DNA from: E44-bin89 sp034409565
GTDB lineage: Bacteria; Chloroflexota; Dehalococcoidia; Dehalococcoidales; RBG-16-60-22
NCBI GenBank assembly: GCA_034409565.1
Contig: DAOUMS010000022.1
Location: forward strand, 1 to 64,000
Reading direction: 5' to 3'
Length of the DNA: 64,000 bases
Part shown: one piece after another, positions 26,300 through 34,256 of the stretch
How positions within the stretch are numbered: the stretch's first letter is position 1
Layout of the letters: each line of letters starts with the position of its first letter
Notes under the pieces: generated by a model
Seen by the model: only the letters and a program-made list of their open reading frames with translations
Databases searched by the model: none
What the model was told of the DNA's origin: nothing
Position numbers and translations under genes: made by a program

Positions 26300-26578
26300 A
26301 TGATTGCGGTTACGGAACGTGCTAAGCAGGAGTTAAAGAAAATGTTGTCTGACAAGGTAGACAACCCTCTTGCCGTATTGAGGCTTACCAAAAGCAACCA
26401 AGGGCTGGGCTTGATTCTGGACGTGGAGATGCCCGGCGATAAAGTGGTCAAACACGAGGACTCGAAAGTTCTAGTGGTGGAGACACCACTGGCCAATGGC
26501 CTCCAGGGCGTAACCCTTGACGTTGAAGATACGTCTGAAGGGCCTGAGCTGGTAGTCGTTAAAGAAAAAGCGCCGTAA
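26300..26578 (+). CDS. HesB/IscA-like fold protein lacking cysteines
   Basis: A 92-residue protein starting MIAVTERAKQELKKMLSDK. The A-type Fe-S carrier pattern is followed (VLRLTKSNQGLGLILDVEM, GDKVVKHEDSKVLVVE, LQGVTLDVED). It contains no cysteine, so it cannot bind a cluster as IscA does. The start ATG has AAGGAGG six bases upstream, better than a TTG two codons earlier. A structural or regulatory role in Fe-S handling is possible; the biochemical function is unknown. It converges on the htrA-like gene with a 17-base gap. Confidence 0.65.
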   Translation: MIAVTERAKQELKKMLSDKVDNPLAVLRLTKSNQGLGLILDVEMPGDKVVKHEDSKVLVVETPLANGLQGVTLDVEDTSEGPELVVVKEKAP

Positions 26579-26595
26579 CGCTTATTTTATCTTTA

Positions 26596-27873
26596 TCATT
26601 GACGCAGACCTACTTCCAGAGATATGTCTATCATAGTCGCGTCCCGGATGACGGTGAAGTTTGCCGCTTCTCCAGGGATTAAATACTCTCCCAGATATGA
26701 TGTCAGCTGGGCCACATCTCCCACCTCGGCACCATCAATAGCGATGATAATATCATCGGTCTGAACACCGGCCGTCTCCGCTGGACTGTCAGCCGCCACC
26801 CGGTTGACTATTACCCCGTTAATGGATTCCAGCTTCATGTCCTGCACCTGTTTTGGCGTCAAATCAGAAATCTCAACACCCAGCCACGGGTATTCAAAGT
26901 AGCCCTGGGCGATAATGGAGTCGGCGACACGTCTCACCTTGTTTGCGGCAACGGCGTAATAAATGCCGTCGCCTCTATCTGGCTCAACGCGGGCAATGAC
27001 CAGTCCGATAATATCACCAGCGGAGTTAAACAACGGTCCTCCGGAATTGCCGAAGTTAACCGCGGCATCGAACTGTATCAGATTTGACACCCAGCGCGTC
27101 TGGCCATCGTAGCCTATTTCGGCAAAACGGTTCATTTGACTGACAATGCCGGTATTCAATGACTCGGCTAGGTCAAAGGGGCTGCCAATAGTGGCAACGG
27201 GTTCGCCAACCTTTATATCACTGGAGTCAGACAGCACCGGCGGTTCAATGCCGGTCATCTCATCAAGTTTTAAGACTGCCACATCGCTGAAAGCGCAAGA
27301 CCCAATGAGCCTGGCCTGGTAAATCCTGCCATCAGAAGTAATGACATATATTTCCTCCAGATTATCTATAACGTGATGCGCGGTCAGGACATGGCCCTCA
27401 GGACCATAGATAAACCCGGACCCCACTGTTAACTGTCCATTGCTGATTCTGACGACCGTCTGACTGGCTTTATCATACACATCAGAAGCGTCGATAACAG
27501 AGCCGGCATGCTCGGTCATGTCAGCTAGTTCCTGCTTCATGGTATCGAGCCTGTCCCGATTATTGCTCAGCTCTTCCCCCATGGTATCAATCATGGCTAG
27601 ATTGGCGCCAACTTTATCTTCTAAGACGGCAGTGTGGGCCGTATTTTTATCTATTTCCGTCCCCAGATTATCCAGTCCGGTTTCCAGGGCATTATGCAGT
27701 GACACCAGTTCACCACGCACTGCCTCCGTCCGGGCGGTCTGTTCACTCTGGAACCGGTTCAACTCTTTCCGCATTAGGCCTATCTGCTGCTGGAATGTAT
27801 AAGTGAAATAGCCAAACCCGCCGACAAGAATGAGCAGTAAAAGCAAAAGACCGGTAGTAATCTTGTTTCCCAT
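26596..27873 (-). CDS. Membrane-anchored HtrA-type serine protease with PDZ domain
   Basis: Periplasmic-side/extracytoplasmic quality-control protease, 425 residues. An N-terminal membrane helix (about 6-28) anchors it. A long coiled coil (about 30-120) follows, then a trypsin-like domain with His167 (LTAHHV), Asp197 (CAFSDVAVL) and Ser277 (NFGNSGGPLF). A C-terminal PDZ domain contains PWLGVEIS and DDIIIAIDG. The ATG at 27873 has AAGGAGG upstream; an earlier in-frame start is unsupported. The long coiled-coil spacer is unusual for DegP/DegS and may set the oligomer or the distance from the membrane. Confidence 0.88.
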   Translation of the reverse strand: MGNKITTGLLLLLLILVGGFGYFTYTFQQQIGLMRKELNRFQSEQTARTEAVRGELVSLHNALETGLDNLGTEIDKNTAHTAVLEDKVGANLAMIDTMGEELSNNRDRLDTMKQELADMTEHAGSVIDASDVYDKASQTVVRISNGQLTVGSGFIYGPEGHVLTAHHVIDNLEEIYVITSDGRIYQARLIGSCAFSDVAVLKLDEMTGIEPPVLSDSSDIKVGEPVATIGSPFDLAESLNTGIVSQMNRFAEIGYDGQTRWVSNLIQFDAAVNFGNSGGPLFNSAGDIIGLVIARVEPDRGDGIYYAVAANKVRRVADSIIAQGYFEYPWLGVEISDLTPKQVQDMKLESINGVIVNRVAADSPAETAGVQTDDIIIAIDGAEVGDVAQLTSYLGEYLIPGEAANFTVIRDATMIDISLEVGLRQ

Positions 27874-27979
27874 TTGAGTACGCCTCCTTATTTTATGAAT
27901 ATACGGACGCAACTGCATGAATTTCAAAATTACGTGGTGGAGAAATGTACACCGAGATGAGATTGGAGTATTCGTCTCA

Positions 27980-28384
27980 TTACCTAATTATCTGTCCCTG
28001 AATCAGGCGCCGGTGCTCTGCAAGCATGCATTTATCCATAACGACGAGCAGCCCTGCGCCCCGGCCCCTGGCTGCGGCCTCTTCATTCACGACCCCCTCC
28101 TGCAGCCACACCGCTTTGGCCTTGATTTTTATGGCCTCCTCAACGATAGGCATGGCATCCTCGCCCCGGCGGAATACCTGCACCACATCCACTTCCTCCG
28201 GTATGGAACTCAGGTCAGGATAGCTTTTCCTGCCCATTATCTTTTGCGCGTTAGGGTTGACCGGAATGATGTTATAGCCCTGTTCGGCAAGGTAACTGGC
28301 TATCCTGTAGCTGGGCCGCTCGGGATTGGCAGATAAGCCGACCACGGCTATGTTGCGAAATTCCCTGAGTATCCTGTCTTCCAC
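27980..28384 (-). CDS. CoA-binding domain protein (YccU-like)
   Basis: A 134-residue Rossmann-like protein of the CoA_binding_2 family: NIAVVGLSANPERPSYRIAS, NIIPVNPNAQKIMGRKSYP, then VDVVQVFRRGED and KAVWLQEGVVNEEAA. Length and motifs match the stand-alone YccU-type proteins, whose role is unknown; CoA or a nucleotide may bind. The start is GTG without a clear SD. It lies among the oxygen-stress genes. Confidence 0.8.
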   Translation of the reverse strand: MEDRILREFRNIAVVGLSANPERPSYRIASYLAEQGYNIIPVNPNAQKIMGRKSYPDLSSIPEEVDVVQVFRRGEDAMPIVEEAIKIKAKAVWLQEGVVNEEAAARGRGAGLLVVMDKCMLAEHRRLIQGQIIR

Positions 28385-28414
28385 CGTGGTGCGTTTTTTC
28401 TTTCAATACCCGTC

Positions 28415-28870
28415 TCAATCGTTCCCGTAAAATAACCGGTCGTAGAGGATTTCCAGACGCATTTTATGCCTTAGCTCCTCATTTGCCAGACCGGCGCAGA
28501 GCTGCTTGGCTTCCTTTGCCCGCATCATACCCATCATTTTGCGGTAAAAATCCACCGACTCGTCCTCGCGTTTCATAGCAAAGATAAGCGTGTCCTGCAG
28601 CCCGGCACCTTCCAAAGTCCCGCCGCCAGTAAGGTAATCGCTGATTTTGAGGTCGGCTATTTTATCTTGATACCAATGCGGCTTTACCAGACCCATTTCT
28701 TTGAGTGCTTTTAATTTTTCAGCGTGCTTGACTTCCTGCCCAGCCAGTTCTTTCAGCAGTTTTTTGGCTGCCGGGTCGTTTGTTTTCTGCTGTGCCGCCT
28801 CATATATCGCCTGCGAGGCAATTTCCTTGTAAATAGCGCTGTCCAGCACTTCGGCCAATTCATCGGGCAT
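28415..28870 (-). CDS. Ferritin-like/rubrerythrin-like diiron protein
   Basis: A 151-residue four-helix protein. Iron-ligand-like residues lie in SAIYKEIASQAIYEAA, then GQEVKHAEKLKAL, AMKREDESVDFYRKM and NEELRHKMRLEIL, the E-ExxH pattern twice. There is no rubredoxin domain. I chose the ATG with AAAGGA upstream rather than the TTG overlapping the preceding stop. It is probably peroxide- or O2-reactive, or iron-storing. Confidence 0.75.
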   Translation of the reverse strand: MPDELAEVLDSAIYKEIASQAIYEAAQQKTNDPAAKKLLKELAGQEVKHAEKLKALKEMGLVKPHWYQDKIADLKISDYLTGGGTLEGAGLQDTLIFAMKREDESVDFYRKMMGMMRAKEAKQLCAGLANEELRHKMRLEILYDRLFYGND

Positions 28871-28896
28871 TATTGTTTTTCCTTTAATAAAACGAC

Positions 28897-29247
28897 TCAA
28901 GGCTCCACCAGTATTTTCCCACCTTCAACTTTGGTACGATATACTTTAAGCGATTTGGGCGACCTCAGCGCCTTATTTAACCTGGAAATCAGACCGGACC
29001 ACTGTGTCCAGCGAACCACGTGCCCATCAATCAGGTCAAATTGAGAACCATGACGGGGACAGGTTATGACTGAACCATGCAAAATACCTCTGGCTAGACT
29101 GGCGCCAAGGTGTGGACAGTGGCTTTCCGCAGCATAAAAGTTATCTCCGATTCGGGCAAGTAGAATTTTGCTACCCCGAACCGAAACTTCTCGCAGCGCA
29201 CCATCTTTCAATTCAGAGGCGTTTTCCACCGCAATGAATTCAGCCAT
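28897..29247 (-). CDS. Rieske-type [2Fe-2S] ferredoxin
   Basis: A 116-residue soluble Rieske protein. The cluster ligands are in SHCPHLGASLARG (C-x-H) and TCPRHGSQFDL (C-x2-H). It resembles the small ferredoxin of dioxygenases and NirD-type proteins. It has a strong SD (AGGAGAG). Next to ferritin-like and flavodiiron genes it may pass electrons to an O2- or peroxide-reducing partner; the partner is inferred only. Confidence 0.88.
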   Translation of the reverse strand: MAEFIAVENASELKDGALREVSVRGSKILLARIGDNFYAAESHCPHLGASLARGILHGSVITCPRHGSQFDLIDGHVVRWTQWSGLISRLNKALRSPKSLKVYRTKVEGGKILVEP

Positions 29248-29291
29248 GCTTGCCCTCTCCTGAATAATCTGCTGGTAATAATGGAGCTTTG

Positions 29292-30134
29292 CTATTTTCC
29301 CTTCTCTTCTTCCAGCAGGTCATTGAATACGTCAATATGGTAGAGCTCATTATCCCGTATACGGAAAAGGAGTTTCTTCAGGTCGGCATCGTCGGTTGCC
29401 TTACCCGCCTTATCGTAGGCAGCGGCGACTTCTTTCTCGATTTTGATATCGGCCTTGAGCATATCGGCCGGTCTGGTTGACCGGTCCACTTCAGTATGCT
29501 CAATTTTCGGGTTGCCGCCACTGCCCGCCAGTTCCTCCGCCAGCCAGCCCAGGTGCTGCATCTCGTTGACTGCCTGGTCGGCCAGTTGCTCTTTGGCTTC
29601 TTCGCTCTTGCTCAGATAAGAATGCAGGAGGTACTGAAGGATAACCGTGTACTCATGCTCGACGCCCCAGTTAAGTATATCGGCCGTCTTATCCTGCCTG
29701 GTGCCCCTGATATCCTCGACTTTTTCACGTTTCGCCTTTTCCACAAAGTGCATAAAGCTGCCGTGGTGTGCTTGTTCATCAGAGAGTATGCGTTGCAGCA
29801 GACGCTTTATCTTGGGATCGTCAATGAGGCCGATATGCTCCCGGTACTGCTTTATCGCCCCCTGTTCCAGAGCCACATCGTTCTCCATCCATTCAGAAAC
29901 CTGCGCGCCGCCCATACGCCTGGTGCCTCTCTCTAGGCTGGGAACACCTCCTAACTCAACAATTGTCTCCGCCAACCAGTCTAGGTGCCGCATCTCATCG
30001 CGGGCAAAGGCCTCAATCTCGCAGGCCATCTCACCTTCGCCCATGCCATAGGCGTGGTTCAGGTACTGAATTATGGCGCCGTGCTCATCCTGAAGGTCTT
30101 TATTCAGCAGCTCAATGATTTTATTTTTGTCCAT
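29292..30134 (-). CDS. Double ferritin-like domain protein
   Basis: Two ferritin-like four-helix units are fused in 280 residues. The first (about 1-135) has DEHGAIIQYLNHAYG and DEMRHLDWLAETI. The second (about 145-280) has EHEYTVILQYLLHSYL and NEMQHLGWLAEEL. Each has E-xxH helices for a diiron site. The two halves are clearly homologous, so the gene arose by duplication and fusion. Single-unit relatives are bacterioferritin-like. Iron storage or peroxide handling is likely. It has a strong SD (AGGAGGGG). Confidence 0.8.
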   Translation of the reverse strand: MDKNKIIELLNKDLQDEHGAIIQYLNHAYGMGEGEMACEIEAFARDEMRHLDWLAETIVELGGVPSLERGTRRMGGAQVSEWMENDVALEQGAIKQYREHIGLIDDPKIKRLLQRILSDEQAHHGSFMHFVEKAKREKVEDIRGTRQDKTADILNWGVEHEYTVILQYLLHSYLSKSEEAKEQLADQAVNEMQHLGWLAEELAGSGGNPKIEHTEVDRSTRPADMLKADIKIEKEVAAAYDKAGKATDDADLKKLLFRIRDNELYHIDVFNDLLEEEKGK

Positions 30135-30154
30135 AGTGCCCCTCCTGATAGTAA

Positions 30155-31339
30155 TCAGACATAATTATTTTCTTTATGTTTGGCAGCAATGGTATCAGCC
30201 AGGTCGTCCAGTGCCTTGAAATCAGGTTCCTTCGGCAACCCCTTGCACATTACCGGCCCCAGGACTTCAACTTTCAGGTTCGGAAGCATGGCACTTAGCT
30301 GCTCTACTGCCCGGCTTCCCCAACCATAGGAGCCAATTATGGAGACAAATTTAATGTTAGGCCGGAGTGCATTGGTCAGAAAGGCGGCATAAGCGACTCT
30401 AGGATGGGGCCCGACCAAGGCGGTGGGTGTGCCAAGGACCACAGTCGCGGCATCAATCAGCGACATGGCCAGTTTACCAACGTCAGCGCTGGTCAGGTCG
30501 AACTGTTTTACCGTAACGCCGCGCTGTACCAGCGCCCCGACGAAGTACTCGACCATCCGGCGTGTGCTACCGTGCATGGAGACATAGGGCAAAACAACGG
30601 TGTTCTTCGGCTCATCAAACGCCCAGCTTCGGTAGGCCTCCATGATGAACTCAGGTCGGCGGTGCAGGGGACCGTGGCTGGGGGCGATAATATCTATGGC
30701 ATATTTTTTCACCGCTTCCAGATTTTTCTGGATGCTGGCGCGGAAGGGCATCATTATCTCAGCATAATAGCGTTTGGCCGACTCGTAGGCCTGTCCCTCG
30801 TCAGTAACGTAAAGGTCGCTGGTGGCCAGGTGTGAGCCGAAAAAATCGCAGGAGAACAGTATTTTATCTTCCCGCAGATAAGTAAGCATGGTCTCTGGCC
30901 AGTGGACCCACGGGGCGTGGATAAATTCCAGAGTCCTGTTGCCCAGGGAAAGCGTTGCCCTGTCTTCTACGGCGATAATTCGCTTCTCAGTGGCCAAGGC
31001 TAAATCAATAAGCATGCTCTGGCACTTAGACGTGCAGACAACTTTTGCCTCTGGATAAGTGCTCAGCACTGCGGGCAGGGCGCCAGAATGGTCCTGCTCA
31101 GCGTGGTTGGTGACCACATAATCGATTCGGCCAACTCCAAGCTGCTTCAGATTATCCAGTAGAATGTCGGGCATGGCCGCATCTACAGTATCAATCAGGG
31201 CCGTTTTTTCACCGCCCGGCACCAGATACGAGTTATAGCTTGTCCCATCGGGAAGGGGTATCAGGGCGTCGAAAAGACGTCGGTCCCAGTCCACTGCTCC
31301 CACCCAGTAAACCCCTGTTTTAATTTCTCTGGGCTTCAT
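30155..31339 (-). CDS. Flavodiiron protein (O2/NO reductase)
   Basis: Reduces O2 to water or NO to N2O. The beta-lactamase-like diiron domain has H79-x-E81-x-D83-H84 in TNHAEQDHSGAL. The flavodoxin domain begins near residue 255 (VVLPYVSMHGSTRRMVEYF) and binds FMN. Length 394 is that of a class A enzyme without extra rubredoxin domains. In this cluster it is the main O2 scavenger, with electrons probably from a rubredoxin or ferredoxin. It has a strong SD (AAAGGGGG). Confidence 0.93.
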   Translation of the reverse strand: MKPREIKTGVYWVGAVDWDRRLFDALIPLPDGTSYNSYLVPGGEKTALIDTVDAAMPDILLDNLKQLGVGRIDYVVTNHAEQDHSGALPAVLSTYPEAKVVCTSKCQSMLIDLALATEKRIIAVEDRATLSLGNRTLEFIHAPWVHWPETMLTYLREDKILFSCDFFGSHLATSDLYVTDEGQAYESAKRYYAEIMMPFRASIQKNLEAVKKYAIDIIAPSHGPLHRRPEFIMEAYRSWAFDEPKNTVVLPYVSMHGSTRRMVEYFVGALVQRGVTVKQFDLTSADVGKLAMSLIDAATVVLGTPTALVGPHPRVAYAAFLTNALRPNIKFVSIIGSYGWGSRAVEQLSAMLPNLKVEVLGPVMCKGLPKEPDFKALDDLADTIAAKHKENNYV

Positions 31340-31385
31340 ACGCCACTACCCCCTTTAAGGACGAATACAGTAAAGGCCCATATTT

Positions 31386-31916
31386 TTAGCCCCCGTCCAA
31401 TGTGGGATGCTCTTTACTGACGAACCAGCCCGCCGGGTTTTTCAGGTACTCCTGGTAATCAAGCAGAATGAGTTGGTGCTCCCTTTCCTGTGCCGCCAGA
31501 GCCTCGTAGAAATCGCGCGCCGCCGGGTAGGGAGTGGCCCGGCCCAGACTGATGTAAAAGTCATAGGTCTTGCCTTCCATGTCGACGGCGGTCTGGACCG
31601 CATCCAGTTCGCCCTTTGCCGCTTTGATGGACTTCCCTGCCTGCTCGATGGCCCGGGAGAACAGAGTTCGGAGACTGCTGCCTCCATCCGGTCTGAAGTC
31701 CACCTCTGGCCAGGCATTCTTGTCACGGATGCCCTCGAATATCTCCTCGAACTTTTGCCGGTGAACATCCTCTTCGGCAGCCAGTGACGCCAGCAGTTTC
31801 TTTCCAGCCTCGTTGCTGCTTTCCCGGCTTGCCTTCAGGTAGAACTGCTTGCCGTCGACTTCCATCTGAATTGCTGTCTTAATTCCTGCCAGTGCTGCGT
31901 CCTGCTCGGTTGGCAT
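31386..31916 (-). CDS. Rubrerythrin-like ferritin-family protein
   Basis: A 176-residue helical protein: AIQMEVDGKQFYLKASRES, ASLAAEEDVHRQKFEEIFE, VDMEGKTYDFYISLG and LAAQEREHQLILLDYQEYL. The E and ExxH ligands of a diiron centre are present twice. There is no C-terminal rubredoxin domain. It probably reduces peroxide. It is divergent from the glutaredoxin gene across a region with a CRP/FNR-type site. Confidence 0.82.
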   Translation of the reverse strand: MPTEQDAALAGIKTAIQMEVDGKQFYLKASRESSNEAGKKLLASLAAEEDVHRQKFEEIFEGIRDKNAWPEVDFRPDGGSSLRTLFSRAIEQAGKSIKAAKGELDAVQTAVDMEGKTYDFYISLGRATPYPAARDFYEALAAQEREHQLILLDYQEYLKNPAGWFVSKEHPTLDGG

Positions 31917-31993
31917 GGCTCCATTCCTCCCCTTGAGCTTGACTTTTATCGTGCGAGTTCCATTTAATTTACACTATGGCATGACAACGTACA

Positions 31994-32041
31994 TATGACA
32001 TTTATCACATACAAATGCCTGTTTAATACTTATGATATAAT
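31994..32041. promoter_or_regulatory. CRP/FNR-type operator and promoter for glutaredoxin operon
   Basis: Read on the minus strand, 32009-31994 is TGTGATAAATGTCATA, a TGTGA-N6-TCATA operator. On the plus side, 21 nt after it, lies TATGAT (32031-32036), overlapping a second perfect TATAAT (32036-32041). There is no good -35, and a start near 32043 would put the operator at -41.5, the class II activator position. On the rubrerythrin side only a weak -10 (TAAATT) is found. Confidence 0.65.
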
Positions 32042-32100
32042 AAACGCATTAAAAATGATACGGTATGGAATTGGATAGTTAACAACCTAGGAGGGCAAAA

Positions 32101-32337
32101 ATGGCGGCGAAAAAAGTAACCGTATATTCAACACCAACTTGCCCGTATTGCAAGCGGGCCAAGGATTACCTGACCCAGAAGGGGGTAGCTTTCACCGACT
32201 ATAACGTGGCCGAGGACCGGGAGAAAGCCAAGGAAATGATTAACAAGTCAAAGCAGATGGGCGTCCCGGTAATCGTGGTGGGCGATGATGTTATCGTTGG
32301 CTTCAATCAGGCGAAGCTGGACAGCCTGCTCAAGTAG
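32101..32337 (+). CDS. Glutaredoxin/NrdH-like redoxin
   Basis: A 78-residue thioredoxin-fold protein with the active-site CPYC near residue 14 (STPTCPYCKRAKDYL), the cis-Pro in MGVPVIVVG and the C-terminal glutaredoxin helix. Its partner, 42 bases downstream, is a thioredoxin reductase. It therefore probably works as a thioredoxin-reductase-dependent redoxin for protein disulfides. It has a strong SD (AGGAGG). Confidence 0.88.
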   Translation: MAAKKVTVYSTPTCPYCKRAKDYLTQKGVAFTDYNVAEDREKAKEMINKSKQMGVPVIVVGDDVIVGFNQAKLDSLLK

Positions 32338-32379
32338 TCCTCCGGTACAGCAGACAGGTTAAAGGGCAAAGAGGCGGTG

Positions 32380-33294
32380 ATGTACGATTTAATGGTTATC
32401 GGCGGTGGGCCGGCCGGGCTGGCGGCGGGAGTCTATGCAGCGCGGAAACAGCTCAAGACGCTGCTCATCAGCGGTGACATTGGCGGGCAGATAAACACCA
32501 CCTGGGGCATCGAAAATTACCTGGGCTACCAGTTCATCGAAGGCCCGGAGCTAATCAGCAAGTTCGAGACGCAGGTCGGCCAGTTCCCCATCGACCAGAA
32601 GGTAGGGGACAGGGTCAGGCAGCTGAAAAAGATAAAAGGCGGCTTTACGGCCACCACCGAAGCGGGTAAAAAATACCAGAGCCAGGCCGTTGTTTTCGCT
32701 ACTGGCAAAAGGCCGAGAAAGCTGAATGTACCGGGAGAGACGGAGCTCACCGGCAGGGGCGTATCCTACTGTGCCATATGTGATGGCCCGGTGTTTGCCG
32801 GGCAGAAGGTGGCGGTGGTGGGGGGTGGCAATTCAGCACTGGAAGCAGTGCTTGACCTGTTAAAAATTGCCCAGCATGTTAACCTCGTTTCCCTTACCCC
32901 GCTCACCGGTGACTCAGTCCTTTCCAACCAGCTCAAAGGCGCCAGAAAACTGACGGTGTTCCTCGAGCACGAGACCACAGGGATAAAGGGCAAGGAACTC
33001 GTTGAGGGAATTCAGCTAAAAGACCTGAAGACTGGGAAGGAAAAGAAGCTGGAAGTTGGCGGGGTTTTCATCGAAATCGGGCTGGAGCCCAATTCGGAAG
33101 CGGTTAAAAGTCTGGTCAAGCTGAACAAATGGGGTGAAGTCATTGTTACCCCGCGCAATGAGACCTCGGTGCCCGGGTTTTATGCCGCTGGCGACGTCAC
33201 TGATGTGCCGGAAAAACAGATAATTGTTGCCGCCGGCGAGGGCGCCAAGGCAGCGCTTCAGGCACACCGCTACCTGCAGAGGTTGGCGAGATAG
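32380..33294 (+). CDS. trxB: Thioredoxin reductase
   Basis: FAD/NAD(P)H enzyme that reduces the neighbouring redoxin. The FAD motif is MVIGGGPAGLAAGVYAARK, the redox disulfide is CAIC in SYCAICDGP, the NADP(H) site is VAVVGGGNSALEA, and the C-terminal FAD motif is FYAAGDVTD. 304 residues from the ATG, which I prefer over the overlapping GTG. It ends exactly where the convergent transporter gene ends, so the two stops abut as TAGCTA. Confidence 0.92.
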   Translation: MYDLMVIGGGPAGLAAGVYAARKQLKTLLISGDIGGQINTTWGIENYLGYQFIEGPELISKFETQVGQFPIDQKVGDRVRQLKKIKGGFTATTEAGKKYQSQAVVFATGKRPRKLNVPGETELTGRGVSYCAICDGPVFAGQKVAVVGGGNSALEAVLDLLKIAQHVNLVSLTPLTGDSVLSNQLKGARKLTVFLEHETTGIKGKELVEGIQLKDLKTGKEKKLEVGGVFIEIGLEPNSEAVKSLVKLNKWGEVIVTPRNETSVPGFYAAGDVTDVPEKQIIVAAGEGAKAALQAHRYLQRLAR

Positions 33295-34209
33295 CTAGGC
33301 TTTCTTTCGGTAGCGAAATCCCAGCCAGACGAGGTGCAGAATACCAAACACGGTGCAGACAGAGGCCGGTATGGCTGCCCTTTCCCCGAACAATGTCAGT
33401 AGAATGCCGCTGGCCAGCCCGTAATTTTTCAGACTGCCCAGGAGTACCGTACTGATGCCCGTCTCTCGCTCCACATGCAGCGCCCTGGTCACCAGCTCGA
33501 TGACATAGCCAAGCACAAAAGAGATGGCGATGGCGATTATGACGACCCTAAGCAGGGTAGCGAAATCGCCGAAGAACGCCTGCCGGTTCAGCCCCACTAT
33601 GGTGAAAAGAGTAACGAAAAAGCTCCAGTTCACGATGGTGCCGCGCCAGCGGCTGATGTGCTTCATCAGGCCGGTGAAGAGCAATATCCGGGAAAAAACA
33701 ATCGGTATCAGTATCAGTTCTCCCAGGATGATGAGCAGCTTCAACGGGTCGAAAAAGCCCACCCCAAGAAACAGCGCCATTACGGACGGCATAATTATAA
33801 GCGCCGCCAGATAGGCGCCGGTCATGCCAATCAGAGAAAAGAGCGTATTCCCGCCCAGCACATAGCTGAACGGCACCACGGCCACCGCCGGGGGCACGGT
33901 GGCCAGGACCACAAACCCTGCCCACAGGTCTTTATCATTGATTAGCCACCAGGCCAGCAACAGAGTAATGCCCCCCATCACCACGTAGTTAAGCAGCAGG
34001 GAAAGGAGAATGGTGCGGGGCATTGCCTTCAGGGAGGTAAACTCACGCGACGTGACGTTGGCGGCGGAGAGCGTCATCACCAGCGCCAGCAGGGGGAGCA
34101 CCAGCGGCTCCGTTCTGGTCGCGACCGGCTCTCCGACGGTCAGACCGAGCACGATAGCCAAAATGAGGATGAAGTTGCGATTTCTGAGCAGCCCAACAAT
34201 GAAAGCCAT
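33295..34209 (-). CDS. BASS/SBF-family membrane transporter
   Basis: A 304-residue integral membrane protein with about nine hydrophobic segments. It resembles the bile acid:Na+ symporter/arsenite (SBF, Acr3-like) superfamily, for example VLATVPPAVAVVPFSYVLGG and the internal two-fold layout. The substrate cannot be told; organic anions are common in the family. The SD is weak. Its last base abuts the end of the thioredoxin reductase gene. Confidence 0.65.
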   Translation of the reverse strand: MAFIVGLLRNRNFILILAIVLGLTVGEPVATRTEPLVLPLLALVMTLSAANVTSREFTSLKAMPRTILLSLLLNYVVMGGITLLLAWWLINDKDLWAGFVVLATVPPAVAVVPFSYVLGGNTLFSLIGMTGAYLAALIIMPSVMALFLGVGFFDPLKLLIILGELILIPIVFSRILLFTGLMKHISRWRGTIVNWSFFVTLFTIVGLNRQAFFGDFATLLRVVIIAIAISFVLGYVIELVTRALHVERETGISTVLLGSLKNYGLASGILLTLFGERAAIPASVCTVFGILHLVWLGFRYRKKA

Positions 34210-34256
34210 GGACTTCTAAGGCATTATAACCCAACCGGGCAATCGTGTCAGCCAGG

